Positions 10,495 through 19,335 are shown, counted from the stretch's first letter. The stretch is DNA of 62,939 nucleotides from Bacteroidota bacterium (GCA_023392125.1 JAEVZS010000006.1:1-62939), one strand, 5' to 3'. Notes: generated by a model not told the origin, from the sequence alone. A program made the numbers and translations.

Positions 10495-11012
10495 TATCTG
10501 TTCAGCGCCTCCAGAATCTGCTCCGTGATATCGATATCCCGTTCGGCATAGGCGATATTGCCATTGGCCGTAGCCAGAATCATTTTGTATCCCTTCGCCT
10601 TACCATAGTCCTCGATGACGGTATTGATCCGCTTCAGCACATTTTCTGTCTCCACCTGCTCTTTCTGCATCAGCTGGTTCTGAACCGCCTGCTGATACGT
10701 TACCAGGCTTTTCCTTTTGGCATTCAGCAGCTCCACTGATAGCTCTTTTTCGCGGGCAGTCATGGAGCCCAGTTCCCGCTCATGCTTTTTCAACAGCTGA
10801 TCAAACTCGACGGTCAGCGTATCCACATTGGCAGATACTTTGGCGGCCTCGGCTTTCATCTGCTCGCGCAGCGCCTGCATATCCCTGGCGCCCTCCATAA
10901 GCTTCATGGTATCGACATAGGCGATCCCGGAGCGCTGATTGTACAGCAGCATGCCGGCAGCCACCAGGGCAATAAGCAATGTCCCTGTCAGCAGTATCGT
11001 TATCTTATTCAT
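10494..11012 (-). CDS. OmpH/Skp-family periplasmic chaperone
   Basis: 172 residues from ATG at 11012. A TTG 24 bases upstream could extend it but would sit against the preceding stop, so ATG is preferred. One N-terminal membrane/signal segment (TILLTGTLLIALVAAGMLLY) is followed by the family start IAYVDTMKLMEGARDMQALR, a long charged coiled coil (residues ~35-125) and a C-terminal part with AKGYKMILATANGNIAYAERDIDIT, matching the OmpH beta-strand region. OmpH/Skp proteins form trimers that hold unfolded outer-membrane or secreted proteins in the periplasm. The usual bacterial copy lies beside bamA or lpxD; here it is inside an RHS operon, so a dedicated chaperone for the fibre or RHS protein is a reasonable inference. 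The segment GMLLYNQRSG suggests an uncleaved anchor is also possible. Confidence 0.85.
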   Translation of the reverse strand: MNKITILLTGTLLIALVAAGMLLYNQRSGIAYVDTMKLMEGARDMQALREQMKAEAAKVSANVDTLTVEFDQLLKKHERELGSMTAREKELSVELLNAKRKSLVTYQQAVQNQLMQKEQVETENVLKRINTVIEDYGKAKGYKMILATANGNIAYAERDIDITEQILEALNR

Positions 11013-11036
11013 TCTATAATCCGGTGATTCAGTCAA

Positions 11037-12740
11037 TTATTCTTCGATACGTTCCAGGCGTTTTTCCAGCGCTTCCATTTTTTTGTTCTGCTCGATCAGA
11101 TACAAGGTCAGCTCCTCTACCTTTTTGAGCAGCAGGGCATTCATAGCTGCCAGCTCAAAGCCTTCCTTTTCCACAGTTGCGGCAGAAGGCACCTGAGGCA
11201 GATGCTGATTTTCCTGAATAAAGCTTTCTACCTCCGCCAGCGGAGCCAGCTTATAGTCCGGAGCAAATACATAATCCGGCCAGTTGGCTGCCAGGCGTAC
11301 TTTTACCTCCTCTACCAGCATTTTGCCTTTGACCATCAGCTTGTAATTGTCCTGAGGATCGGGCAGCACGATAGTGGGATCGAGGGGATCAAAGCCAATG
11401 GCTACATAGGTACCGGAATTGGGATTGAGCGCCAGAGGAGCCTGCGAAGACTGTATCCAGGAGTAATTGGATGAATGAGAGCCCAGACGCAGGCCTGGTG
11501 TGCTGATATCCGCCGCGGCATCGGTACCCGTGATACGGGTGATACCATTGTGGACATGCAGACGATCGGCGATATTGACCGTTATACCAATACCGATCTT
11601 GTCTTTTTGCACAACGAGGGAAGAAGCCCCACTGCCATTGTTAAAAATGAGCTTTTTGGTATTATCCTCTGTACGGATGACCATATCCCCCACTGCAGCA
11701 TCGGCTGAATAATGCCCGTTGACCGCTACTGCTGCCAAGGTCAGCTCTGCACCCGATCGACCAATGTTCACAATGGCAGAATTTTCCGGTGATCCGGAAT
11801 AAGCCCCCAGAATTGTTCCGTTGGAATGGGATATTATCTTCATTTTTTCATCTCCGGGAGCTGCACTTATGCCTATATTTCCATTGAACCGGCTTATTAT
11901 CATAATATTGCCCCGCTCCGGTGAAGCAATTTCCAGTCTGTTAACGTCTGTGTTATTCACAATTCTGAACCATCGGGCTGTTTCCCCCTGGTCATCCTCC
12001 AAAGAGATATAAGAGGATACAGACCGTCCATCCGGGCCTTTTAAGCGAAGCTTAGCGACCCCGCCACTGGCAGCATCTTCGACCAGTACATTTTTGCCAA
12101 TGTAGGCGCCATTGTCCACACTCAGTCTAAAGCCGGCAGGGAAACCCGGATTGGATGAATTACTAATCAAAACATTCCCTTTAAAATAACCATCAGGCTG
12201 CACTGCGAAACCAAAACCCGTTGGCATGCTAAAATTTGCTCCCCCACCAGGTGTGCTGTAACTTGTTCCAACGATTAATGAGGGCATTGCAACTCTGTCA
12301 TCAAAACGAAATGGCGCTATCGGCCCTTTATATGGACTATAAGTAGTTGCCCAATCGTACGTACTAAATCGTATTTCGTCCTCATTATCCATAAAATGAA
12401 CCCCCTTTTTCCCGCTAAAAGACAAGTGAACACCTCCTGTTCCCCAACCTGGGAAAAAACTCCTTTGAAATAGGAAATCATTAGCACTCCTATCATCCTT
12501 CAACCTGATTCCTTCTGATGACGTTGGTAAATGATTCTCCTGACCATGCAAAGTCAACATTGCATTTTGATTATACAAGTGCAAAGGAGACTGAGGCGCA
12601 TCTGTCCCAATCCCCACCCCGATTCCGGAAGCATTGGTTCCAATATCACTTACTCCGTTGGGCAGATTGAGCAGCTGTGCCTGTGCGCTTAGTCCTGCAA
12701 AAAAGCCCAGCAACACCAGGCCGATAAGATGCTTTAGCAT
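11037..12740 (-). CDS. Secreted tail-fibre-like protein with C-terminal coiled coil
   Basis: 567 residues with a cleavable signal peptide (MLKHLIGLVLLGFFAGLSAQ). The body is rich in short Gly/Asn/Ser beta motifs typical of fibre proteins (GVGIGTDAPQSPLHLYNQNA near the start; IGIGITVNIADRLHVHNG later). The end is the conserved Bacteroidota tail-fibre/endosialidase-chaperone-like module: VRLAANWPDYVFAPDYKL, LAEVESFIQENQHLPQVPSA and NALLLKKVEELTLYLIEQNK followed by a coiled coil. Such modules form trimeric stalks. It is the first gene of the operon, with the OmpH-like gene starting 24 bases after its stop. A plausible role is an extracellular fibre or adhesin working with the RHS pair; the ligand is unknown. 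A long AT-rich region with a candidate promoter lies upstream. Confidence 0.8.
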   Translation of the reverse strand: MLKHLIGLVLLGFFAGLSAQAQLLNLPNGVSDIGTNASGIGVGIGTDAPQSPLHLYNQNAMLTLHGQENHLPTSSEGIRLKDDRSANDFLFQRSFFPGWGTGGVHLSFSGKKGVHFMDNEDEIRFSTYDWATTYSPYKGPIAPFRFDDRVAMPSLIVGTSYSTPGGGANFSMPTGFGFAVQPDGYFKGNVLISNSSNPGFPAGFRLSVDNGAYIGKNVLVEDAASGGVAKLRLKGPDGRSVSSYISLEDDQGETARWFRIVNNTDVNRLEIASPERGNIMIISRFNGNIGISAAPGDEKMKIISHSNGTILGAYSGSPENSAIVNIGRSGAELTLAAVAVNGHYSADAAVGDMVIRTEDNTKKLIFNNGSGASSLVVQKDKIGIGITVNIADRLHVHNGITRITGTDAAADISTPGLRLGSHSSNYSWIQSSQAPLALNPNSGTYVAIGFDPLDPTIVLPDPQDNYKLMVKGKMLVEEVKVRLAANWPDYVFAPDYKLAPLAEVESFIQENQHLPQVPSAATVEKEGFELAAMNALLLKKVEELTLYLIEQNKKMEALEKRLERIEE

Positions 12741-12821
12741 TATAAAAGATGTGTAGTTGTAAAAGGATTTAAAGAGTCAAAAATAATAAGTGTACACTAA
12801 ATACCAAAACAAAAATATGTA

Positions 12822-12847
12822 CAAAGAAAATTATAATTTCGACAAAC
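12822..12847 (-). promoter_or_regulatory. Candidate Bacteroidota promoter of the fibre/RHS operon
   Basis: On the minus strand a TTTG (complement of CAAA at 12844-12847) is followed about 17-19 bases later by TCTTTG (complement of 12822-12827). This resembles the -33 TTTG / -7 TAnnTTTG pattern, although the -7 box lacks the TA. It lies about 85 bases upstream of the ATG at 12740. Confidence 0.35.
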
Positions 12848-12950
12848 GACTTGCAATCTAATATAATACAACAAAAGCTTATTTAATGACAAGAATTCAT
12901 CTAGGGGCGCTTACCGGCAGGGCCATAGTCCCGGGCTTCGGGAGCTTCGG

Positions 12951-13512
12951 GAGCCTCAGCCACTCTCACCTCGGTCTGTGGCACACAGGCCGAAATATAA
13001 ATATGGTGAATCCGATAGTAAATTAACCGAAATATCCTCCGTATCAGAAATTTGAATATACTTCTTTCATCGTCTATACCATTCTCTTACTTACCAGCTA
13101 TATACATGGCGGTCGGTGTCCACACGACCGCGGAGAGAGACCTATTGAAACTCATTATTGCAGACTAAGCGGATGTAAATCCTGATAATAAGACTCTCGG
13201 ATTACAAATCCGAAAGAGCAGGGGGATTCGGGAGCCTCAGCCACCCTCACCTCAGACTGTGACACACAGGCCGAAATATAAATATGGTGAATCCGATAGT
13301 AAATTAACCGAAATATCCTCCGTCATCAGGAATTTGCATATACTTCTTTCATCGCCTTTACCATTCTTTACTTACCAGCTATATACATTCGGTCGGTGTG
13401 CCACACGACCGCGGAGGGAGGCCTATTGAAACTCATTATTGCAGACTAAGCGGATGTAAATCCTGATAATAAGGCTTTCGGATTACAAATCCGAAAGAGC
13501 AGGGGGCTTCGG
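12951..13512. repeat. Two tandem copies of a 281-bp non-coding repeat with hairpins
   Basis: The segment from GAGCCTCAGC at 12951 recurs at 13232 and its first ~20 bases recur again at 13513, giving a period of 281 bases. By eye the two full copies differ at a small number of sites. Each copy carries two palindromes: GCGGTCG / CGACCGC arms near 13111-13133 and 13392-13413, and CGGATT-ACA-AATCCG near 13197-13213 and 13478-13496 (10-bp arms in the second copy). No convincing coding frame spans the copies. The mix of REP-like palindromes and tandem duplication suggests a decayed or non-autonomous mobile repeat; I cannot assign a family. The rest of the 12741-13634 gap holds nothing else that I recognise. 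Confidence 0.8.
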
Positions 13513-13634
13513 GAGCCTCAGCCACTTATGGTATTTACAAGGATGAGGATTGAGAGTAAAAATGCACGTTGTCTGAGGCTTTGAGGACCTCAGCCTCCGC
13601 TCGCTGCATCCGTTTTTCTGCACTCCGCCATCAC

Positions 13635-14756
13635 TCACCTTCCCGAAACCATCCAGTCGCTGATAAAGGCGCTTAATTCCTCTGCATTTTTCTGATGCTG
13701 CCGGATATTGGGATGGTAGTCGCAACCGAAGCCATAAGGGCCCTGCGTGCTCATCTCAAAAAATACGGTATAGGGAGTGGCCGCCAGCTTCATGGCGGCT
13801 TTTATATAGGAACGACACACGGTAGCAGCTTTCAGGCCCGGCGGCCAGCTGTCATTGATCATAGACCCCATCAGGCAGACAATCCGCACGCCGGGATAGT
13901 AGGCGGCAATCCGCTTCAGAAAGCTGGCATACGCTGTTACAAACGCGGCCGAATCGGGCAGCTCATGGGCAAAATCGTTGGTACCGAGATTCAGGACTAC
14001 TATATCTGGCTTCCAGAGAGCGAAATCCCACTGGCTGGCTGTATCGGATGGATTGATCCGCTGGTATATCTCCGGCAAGGTCTCTTGAGCAGAGCGGTCA
14101 TAGTTTTGTATGACTCCCTTTCCGCTATAGGCCACGGCCACGTATTCAGCATTCAGACGGCGTGCTGCAATGCTGCCATAGCTCAGGTAGTTGTTTTCCG
14201 TGGCCGCGGTAAATCCGCAGGAGGCATCGTCTCCTTCATTGCCGTAGCCGCAGGTTATGGAGTTGCCGACAAATTCGATGCGAAGTGCTGGCGCCGCCGC
14301 AGGCCAGGGGACCAGTCCGGCACCGGGATCAAGCCCGATCCCTCTGAAGGTTGCCCGGCCGCATACTGCTTCCGTTCGCTTGTACAGGCGCAGCAGGTGT
14401 ACGGTATCGTTCAGGTTTTCTGCCACCTTAATCACCTGCTTCCCCTCCGACACCTCAATCACTGCCAGCGAATCGTCAATAAATACATTATAATAATTGC
14501 TGTGCGGGTCGCCATTGACATCCTGCGCCCCGAAGCTTTCATTTCCCAGCAGGAGAAAACAGCTGGTACCCGTAAAAGCAGCCCGGATCTCTATACCGGG
14601 ATAATAAAAGGCGTACTCCTCCGGATCGGAAGAATCTATACGCCCCAGATAACGAAACATGGTATCGGCGGGCGGTACAATCTGCCAGTTCTGCGACTGC
14701 GCTGTTACCGTCGGCAGCAAGGCGAATACGGAAAGTATGGTTAAAAAATACCTCAT
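13635..14756 (-). CDS. SGNH/GDSL carbohydrate esterase, CE2-like
   Basis: 373 residues with signal peptide (cleavage near TVTAQ, residue ~20). Residues ~25-140 form the N-terminal beta domain seen in family CE2 esterases, and the C-terminal part is an SGNH hydrolase: block I GNSITCGYGNEG with Ser166 as likely nucleophile, GTND at 258-261, and DYHPN with Asp346/His348 as the catalytic dyad. CE2 enzymes remove acetyl groups from xylan and related polysaccharides. The start overlaps the stop of the M28 peptidase gene by ATGA, so translation is probably coupled. It is the last gene of the gcvH-vanZ-like-M28-esterase run. A GH10 xylanase lies about 4.6 kb away, which fits a xylan role. No T9SS domain is visible, so it is probably periplasmic or exported another way. 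Confidence 0.85.
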   Translation of the reverse strand: MRYFLTILSVFALLPTVTAQSQNWQIVPPADTMFRYLGRIDSSDPEEYAFYYPGIEIRAAFTGTSCFLLLGNESFGAQDVNGDPHSNYYNVFIDDSLAVIEVSEGKQVIKVAENLNDTVHLLRLYKRTEAVCGRATFRGIGLDPGAGLVPWPAAAPALRIEFVGNSITCGYGNEGDDASCGFTAATENNYLSYGSIAARRLNAEYVAVAYSGKGVIQNYDRSAQETLPEIYQRINPSDTASQWDFALWKPDIVVLNLGTNDFAHELPDSAAFVTAYASFLKRIAAYYPGVRIVCLMGSMINDSWPPGLKAATVCRSYIKAAMKLAATPYTVFFEMSTQGPYGFGCDYHPNIRQHQKNAEELSAFISDWMVSGR

Positions 14757-16030
14757 TGGTCTATTTCCGTCACAAAGCGGGTCAGCAGACGAAAGACATC
14801 CTCAAACTCTGTGAGCGGCAGGGTCTCCGGAACATCGTAAATGTCATGATACGCTGCAATCCCGCCCATTGTATATACAAAAAAAGCAGGCACCCCGGCC
14901 TCTGTAAAGAAATAATGATCCGAATTGGCGGCCTCACCTCTTTTCTTTATTTCCCTGAGCAGATTTTCCTCCTCATTGATCCGGGTCAGAAGGTTGAAAT
15001 AATCCGGCAATATTTTACCATTTACGACCATCAACCCATCCTCACCAGTACCCAGCAGATCCATATTGATCAGAAAACGGATCTTCTTTAACGGAAACAC
15101 AGGATGTTCCACATAATGCCTGGAACCGATAAGCCCCGTCTCTTCTGCTCCGAAAAGCATAAAGGCTACGGAATAATCCGGCTGGTTTTCCGGCCGGGAA
15201 TAGTACTCCGCCAGTGTCAGCAGCATGGCCACACCGCTGGCATTGTCGTTGGCTCCGGGAAAATAAACGTCCTTGCCCATAGTCCCCAGATGGTCATAAT
15301 GCGCTGTAAAGACAATATATGTGTCAGGTGATTTTTTGCCCTCTACGTAAGCCAGTACATTGCGGCTTTTATACTGCCTGCACAGCTCTGCATCCAGGTT
15401 ATATTTCACCCGTTTTGAAGCAGCGGGGAACGAATCGCTCAATACCTTGAAAAAAGGATTGCTGTATTGTGAGGTGGACAGGCCCGCCGTCAGCTTTTTG
15501 TCTTCCAGCTCAATAATACATTTTGCCGAATATACTTTCCGGCTATACTCAACCGGCATCTCTACCAGCCGTGCCAGATCGCTGCCATGGTATACCAGGG
15601 ATTTTTTCCGAAGGCTGGTTTTCAGAAACCGGTCCGCCGCCGCGGGATTACTGAAAATCGCGGTATCGAGCCTTACGATCTTTGCCCTGCCGCGGCCACC
15701 GGATGAAAAGGAATTAACAATAAAGGACACACCCGGTGTAATGGTACGTACATTGGTTCGTAAGGCGCACTTACCGGGGAAGGTATTGATATTGTAATGA
15801 AAAGTCTGAAAATAGTCCGGTGATTTTGAAAAAGCTTTTAAGCCGAAATCGCCGAAGCGGTCACGGAGATAAGCGGCCGCTATGCTGTCCCCGGAAAACT
15901 CAGCACCCCGCCCGTACATACCCGGAGCACACAGGGTATCCATATAGGAGCGGGCCTGACTTACCGATTGAGCCAAAGAGCCTGTAACCAGCAGGCATAA
16001 GTAAAAAATCAGAATAGTTGGTATCTGCAT
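14753..16030 (-). CDS. M28-family zinc aminopeptidase, exported
   Basis: 425 residues from ATG at 16030. An upstream in-frame start would add 26 residues ahead of a clean signal peptide (MQIPTILIFYLCLLVTGSLA), so the internal ATG is preferred. Zinc-ligand motifs of family M28 are clear: HYDHLG with His244 and Asp246, NDNASG with Asp262, and GAEETGLIGS with the Glu296/Glu297 pair; NMDLLG and a later NSDHYFF complete the set. These enzymes remove N-terminal residues from peptides with two zinc ions. The first ~200 residues include a region before the catalytic domain, perhaps with a PA-like insert. The gene follows the VanZ-like gene by 16 bases and overlaps the esterase start. Confidence 0.88.
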   Translation of the reverse strand: MQIPTILIFYLCLLVTGSLAQSVSQARSYMDTLCAPGMYGRGAEFSGDSIAAAYLRDRFGDFGLKAFSKSPDYFQTFHYNINTFPGKCALRTNVRTITPGVSFIVNSFSSGGRGRAKIVRLDTAIFSNPAAADRFLKTSLRKKSLVYHGSDLARLVEMPVEYSRKVYSAKCIIELEDKKLTAGLSTSQYSNPFFKVLSDSFPAASKRVKYNLDAELCRQYKSRNVLAYVEGKKSPDTYIVFTAHYDHLGTMGKDVYFPGANDNASGVAMLLTLAEYYSRPENQPDYSVAFMLFGAEETGLIGSRHYVEHPVFPLKKIRFLINMDLLGTGEDGLMVVNGKILPDYFNLLTRINEEENLLREIKKRGEAANSDHYFFTEAGVPAFFVYTMGGIAAYHDIYDVPETLPLTEFEDVFRLLTRFVTEIDQ

Positions 16031-16046
16031 TATGCTTTGATGCTGC

Positions 16047-16418
16047 TTAAAAGTCAACCTTGTAAATAAGTAAAAAAGCTGCCCAGCCGATAAAAGCGCC
16101 CGCAGCATCTGCTGCTATATCCGGCACTTCAAAGCTGCGTCCGGGTATAAAGCCCTGGACAACCTCTATCAGCACCCCGTATCCGATGGAGAGTATCAGT
16201 GCAAGCCGAACCTGATTTTCGCGCACATAAGCATAGGTATATTGCTTGGCAAATCCTACAATCAGTAAAAATGACTGTACGGCAAAAACAAATGCATGCA
16301 CCAGCTTATCCAAGCCGGGGAAATAGCCCATTTTAGGCATATTTCCTCCCGGCATCAGTGTCAGAATCAGAATTATGATTGCCCAGATAAACGGAAACAG
16401 GGTATATCGGAAAAACAT
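16047..16418 (-). CDS. VanZ-like small membrane protein
   Basis: 123 residues with about four hydrophobic segments (residues ~6-22, 42-58, 70-90, 104-119). The VanZ-like signature is seen in PGLDKLVHAFVFAVQSFLL and IGYGVLIEVVQGFIPGRSFEV, followed by DIAADAAGAFIGWA. VanZ-like proteins are small inner-membrane proteins; the founding member gives low-level teicoplanin resistance, but for most homologues the function is not known. It sits 5 bases after gcvH, a neighbour arrangement often seen in Bacteroidota, so it is likely co-transcribed with it. Confidence 0.85.
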   Translation of the reverse strand: MFFRYTLFPFIWAIIILILTLMPGGNMPKMGYFPGLDKLVHAFVFAVQSFLLIVGFAKQYTYAYVRENQVRLALILSIGYGVLIEVVQGFIPGRSFEVPDIAADAAGAFIGWAAFLLIYKVDF

Positions 16419-16423
16419 GAAGT

Positions 16424-16804
16424 TTACAACCCGATCTTTTCCTTGTATTCAGATGCCGACAGCAGACCATCATACTGCCCTTTGTCTGCTACCTTTACCT
16501 TTATCAGCCATCCGTCACCATAGGGATCGCTGTTGACCAGCTCAGGCTTATCATCTATCGCCGGATTTACTTCCAACACTTCTCCGGTCAGAGGCATAAA
16601 CAGATCCGAAACCGTTTTAACAGCTTCTACACTACCAAATACTTCGTTTTGCTCTACCGTGTCTCCGACTGTATTGATATCTACATAAACGATATCACCC
16701 AGCTCACTCTGAGCAAAATCCGTGATGCCAATGATGGCCGAATCACCGTCAAGCCTGACCCATTCGTGTTCTTCTGTGTACTTTAGTTCTTCAGGGAAAT
16801 TCAT
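16424..16804 (-). CDS. gcvH: Glycine cleavage system H protein
   Basis: 126 residues, normal length. The lipoyl-attachment motif GSVEAVKTVSDL places the lipoylated lysine at residue 63; the N-terminus KYTEEHEWVRLDGDSAIIGI and the C-terminal DPYGDGWLIKV are typical. The H protein carries the aminomethyl group between the P, T and L proteins during glycine breakdown in the cytoplasm. The other gcv genes are not in the window. It opens a minus-strand operon with the VanZ-like gene, M28 peptidase and esterase. A candidate -7 box lies close to the start. Confidence 0.97.
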   Translation of the reverse strand: MNFPEELKYTEEHEWVRLDGDSAIIGITDFAQSELGDIVYVDINTVGDTVEQNEVFGSVEAVKTVSDLFMPLTGEVLEVNPAIDDKPELVNSDPYGDGWLIKVKVADKGQYDGLLSASEYKEKIGL

Positions 16805-16821
16805 AAAAATTGTTTTTTATT

Positions 16822-16829
16822 CAAAAATA
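16822..16829 (-). promoter_or_regulatory. Candidate -7 promoter box of gcvH operon
   Basis: The complement reads TATTTTTG, matching the Bacteroidota -7 consensus TAnnTTTG, and ends about 18 bases before the gcvH ATG. No clear -33 TTTG was found at the right distance. Confidence 0.4.
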
Positions 16830-16937
16830 CATGCTTTTTTTAAAATAGGAAGTTACCGGCAAATGTTTTGAGGCTGCTATACAAAAAGAAGAATATGCTT
16901 TGGTCAGGGTCTCTGATGATCCTTTATCCGGTATAGA

Positions 16938-17183
16938 TTACCAGGGCTTGTATGAGTTAATCAGCACAGTGTGATAAAGCCTTTTAAACTCCAGATACTT
17001 ATCGGCAAATGGTTTTTGCTCTGCAATAAATTTTCTAAACCGCGGATTGGGAGCCAGCTTGACAAAATCCTCTTCACAGTTTAACCTGATATACCTGACG
17101 TAGGAGGGCGGCAAGGGAAGCTCCCGTAGTGTGTATATATTCTTCAGGTTTTTTACAATCTCGTCCTCTAAACATTTTTCCAT
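16938..17183 (-). CDS. Hypothetical small cytoplasmic protein
   Basis: 81 residues from ATG at 17183; a TTG three codons upstream is less likely. The protein (MEKCLEDEIVKNLKNIYTLR at the start, NSYKPW at the end) is charged, has no signal peptide or membrane segment, and matches no family I recognise. The natural amino-acid composition favours this frame over the overlapping one on the same strand. It stands alone between the gcvH operon and the outer-membrane genes. Confidence 0.5.
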   Translation of the reverse strand: MEKCLEDEIVKNLKNIYTLRELPLPPSYVRYIRLNCEEDFVKLAPNPRFRKFIAEQKPFADKYLEFKRLYHTVLINSYKPW

Positions 17184-17446
17184 GGCAAACAAACAGGTAG
17201 TTAATTAAGGTTGAATCTGCGTGTACGTAGTAAAGGCGAAAAAGCGTGAAAAGATTCCATCTTTTGAAAAAGAAATATACGCTTTCCGGCATCAGGCCCT
17301 TTTTTAATCGCGTTACAATCTTTCTTTTACGCATACAACATATTATATACAAACGACTTATACGCGCATTATTCTGATTATGCGCTATGCCCGGATAACA
17401 TTCACGTGCTTAAACGAATTTATCTGATAGCAACAGCACCCTCATC

Positions 17447-18154
17447 ATGTATCGCCACAGTATCCTTTGCATTCTGCTCCTTTGCTCCGGATTATCCATT
17501 GCACAGGTGCATAAAAAAGATCTTCTGATCTCAGCAGGAGGTACGTTCCGGTATAGCAGAGAAAACAGCCAAGCTGATCTTGGTCTGGTCAGGGCTTACG
17601 AGTCTGTGCGCATTGGTGAAAAAACAGCTCAGTGGTCAGCCTGGCTAAATCCCATGTATGCACTGACCTCCCGCTGGATGCTCGGTTTCGAAGTCAGCTA
17701 CTCACAGCAACGCTCGGTCCGGCAATATTATGTATGGTATATAGAACCGGTTGCCGATCCGGCGATTCCTTCCGGCGGGGACAAGCGTATTGATACCTAT
17801 TATAATTTTCAGGGTGATATCTCGACACTTCGTACCGGCCCTTCCATCGCATGGACCAGCTATCTGTCCCCAAGGCTCGTATTGCTGCTGCGGGGTTCGG
17901 TTTATATGCTTTATTCCCGCACAACATATCAGTACGATCATCCTTTCAGAAGGTATAGGCTTAGCAGCCCTGAAAGCGGTATCGGAGCGTCGTTCAGACC
18001 CCATCTCCTGTATTTTCTGACCCACCGTCTGGCTATGGAGCTTGTGCCTTTGCAAGTGACCTTCGAACAACCGCTTGACAAAAGCTCCGAGCGTCATTTT
18101 GGCCTGAACGCGCTGCTCTCTCCGATAAGCATAGGCATAAACTACAGACTATGA
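17447..18154 (+). CDS. Outer-membrane beta-barrel protein
   Basis: 235 residues with a signal peptide (HSILCILLLCSGLSIAQ, cleavage near residue 20). The mature part alternates polar and aromatic/aliphatic residues in strands of about 10 residues (for example LRTGPSIAWTSYLSPRLVLL) and ends in SPISIGINYRL, consistent with an 8- to 10-strand outer-membrane barrel. It has no recognised enzyme motif. The stop overlaps the start of the next barrel gene by ATGA, so the two are probably translated together. Function unknown; a porin-like or structural role is only a guess. Confidence 0.75.
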   Translation: MYRHSILCILLLCSGLSIAQVHKKDLLISAGGTFRYSRENSQADLGLVRAYESVRIGEKTAQWSAWLNPMYALTSRWMLGFEVSYSQQRSVRQYYVWYIEPVADPAIPSGGDKRIDTYYNFQGDISTLRTGPSIAWTSYLSPRLVLLLRGSVYMLYSRTTYQYDHPFRRYRLSSPESGIGASFRPHLLYFLTHRLAMELVPLQVTFEQPLDKSSERHFGLNALLSPISIGINYRL

Positions 18155-19242
18155 GCATCAGACTGATACTAACGATATTGACAGCCTGTCTGATGCATAC
18201 TGCAAACGGACAGATTGCCCGTAATACCCTTTTTGTTTCCGGCGATCTTTCATTTGACAAAACACAATTTTATCTGATCGCGCCCCGTATCGGTTTCTTT
18301 GTCTCAGACAGAGACGCATTAGGACTACACTATTCATATAGTGCGGCAGACAAGTTCAGTCACCTGTCCCTCATATCGCTGTTTTATCGCAGGCATCTGT
18401 CTGTATCCGAAAACACGTTGCTGTTTATTGAGCCTTCTCTGGCCGCCGGCAGCGGGCAGGGGAGCAATTTGCCCGGAGAAAAGCTGTACAACGCCCGTGT
18501 TGGAAATGCGGCACTGCGGGCAGGCCTTCTGCTTTTCCTGACTCCGGGACTTTCCGCAGAGCTTATTCCCTTTGCTCTCGTATACCGGCATGAGCAATAT
18601 ACCGGAAAAATCGCGCAGACAAGAGAAGGTTTTTCAGGCAGTCTTTCGGTTGGCAGTCAGATAGGCATCAATATACACCTGGCAAAAAAGACCAAAGAAC
18701 AGCTTGGCAAACCCGGGCATCTGACTGACAAAAAAATACTATCCGGCGGACTGACGATTGTACACAATGGCAATCATGGATTTACCAGTCTGCAGCAATT
18801 TTCTTTTTCGCCCAGAATCGGCATTTTCATGACAAATGCTATAGAAATCGGCATGTCAATGTCTCTTGTTGCCAGCTCACAGAGCGCCCTTGATATTGCA
18901 AGCAGGTACAACGAAAAATATTCGTCCACCTCTTTTCAGCTGGGCCCCCAGGTACGCTTTTATCAATGGCTCAATCCCCGGACCGGTCTTTTTATTCAGG
19001 GTTCGCTGGAGGGAGCATTTATTTTCTCGCGCACTGACCAGCAGCATGCCCATTATACCAACCGGCGGATTGATCCTTATGGCGGTGTTTACATAGGCTT
19101 CTGCAATTTTGTCAACAGCCATATACTGCTGGAAGCTTCTACAAATCTCTATTCTTTTGAGCAGAATAGGTTTTCTCCCATGCTGAATCAGATGAAAATC
19201 TCACTCGGTTTTCTTGTCGGACGCGGACAAAACCGGGAATAA
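18151..19242 (+). CDS. Outer-membrane protein with two beta-barrel-like repeats
   Basis: 363 residues with signal peptide (SIRLILTILTACLMHTANGQ). The mature part seems to hold two similar units of about 170 residues: the first starts NTLFVSGDLSFDKTQFYLIA and ends near SLSVGSQIGINIHLA, the second starts GGLTIVHNGNHGFTSLQQFS and ends KISLGFLVGRG. Shared features include FSPRIG/IAPRIGFF after the first strand, an LFIEPSL / LFIQGSL strand, and a terminal SLSVGSQIGI / KISLGFLVG strand. The first unit also resembles the neighbouring barrel protein. This suggests duplication and fusion of one barrel module. It is coupled to the preceding gene by an ATGA overlap. Confidence 0.72.
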   Translation: MSIRLILTILTACLMHTANGQIARNTLFVSGDLSFDKTQFYLIAPRIGFFVSDRDALGLHYSYSAADKFSHLSLISLFYRRHLSVSENTLLFIEPSLAAGSGQGSNLPGEKLYNARVGNAALRAGLLLFLTPGLSAELIPFALVYRHEQYTGKIAQTREGFSGSLSVGSQIGINIHLAKKTKEQLGKPGHLTDKKILSGGLTIVHNGNHGFTSLQQFSFSPRIGIFMTNAIEIGMSMSLVASSQSALDIASRYNEKYSSTSFQLGPQVRFYQWLNPRTGLFIQGSLEGAFIFSRTDQQHAHYTNRRIDPYGGVYIGFCNFVNSHILLEASTNLYSFEQNRFSPMLNQMKISLGFLVGRGQNRE

Positions 19243-19335
19243 ATCACCCAAAGCTGATTTTCATCGTTTACATCCCTCAGGCTTGTTCGTAGAGTACCAG
19301 ATGTCCAAGCTTTCTTCTCTCTAACTTACAACCTT

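Noticed and set aside
13695..14744. Long plus-strand open frame of 349 codons opposite the CE2-like esterase.
   Set aside because: The minus-strand frame has a signal peptide and SGNH motifs; the plus frame has no recognisable motif and is its antisense shadow.
17074..17352. Minus-strand frame of 92 codons overlapping the small hypothetical gene at 16938-17183.
   Set aside because: Starts with TTG, has an unnatural Arg/Lys/Tyr composition, and competes with a more protein-like frame.
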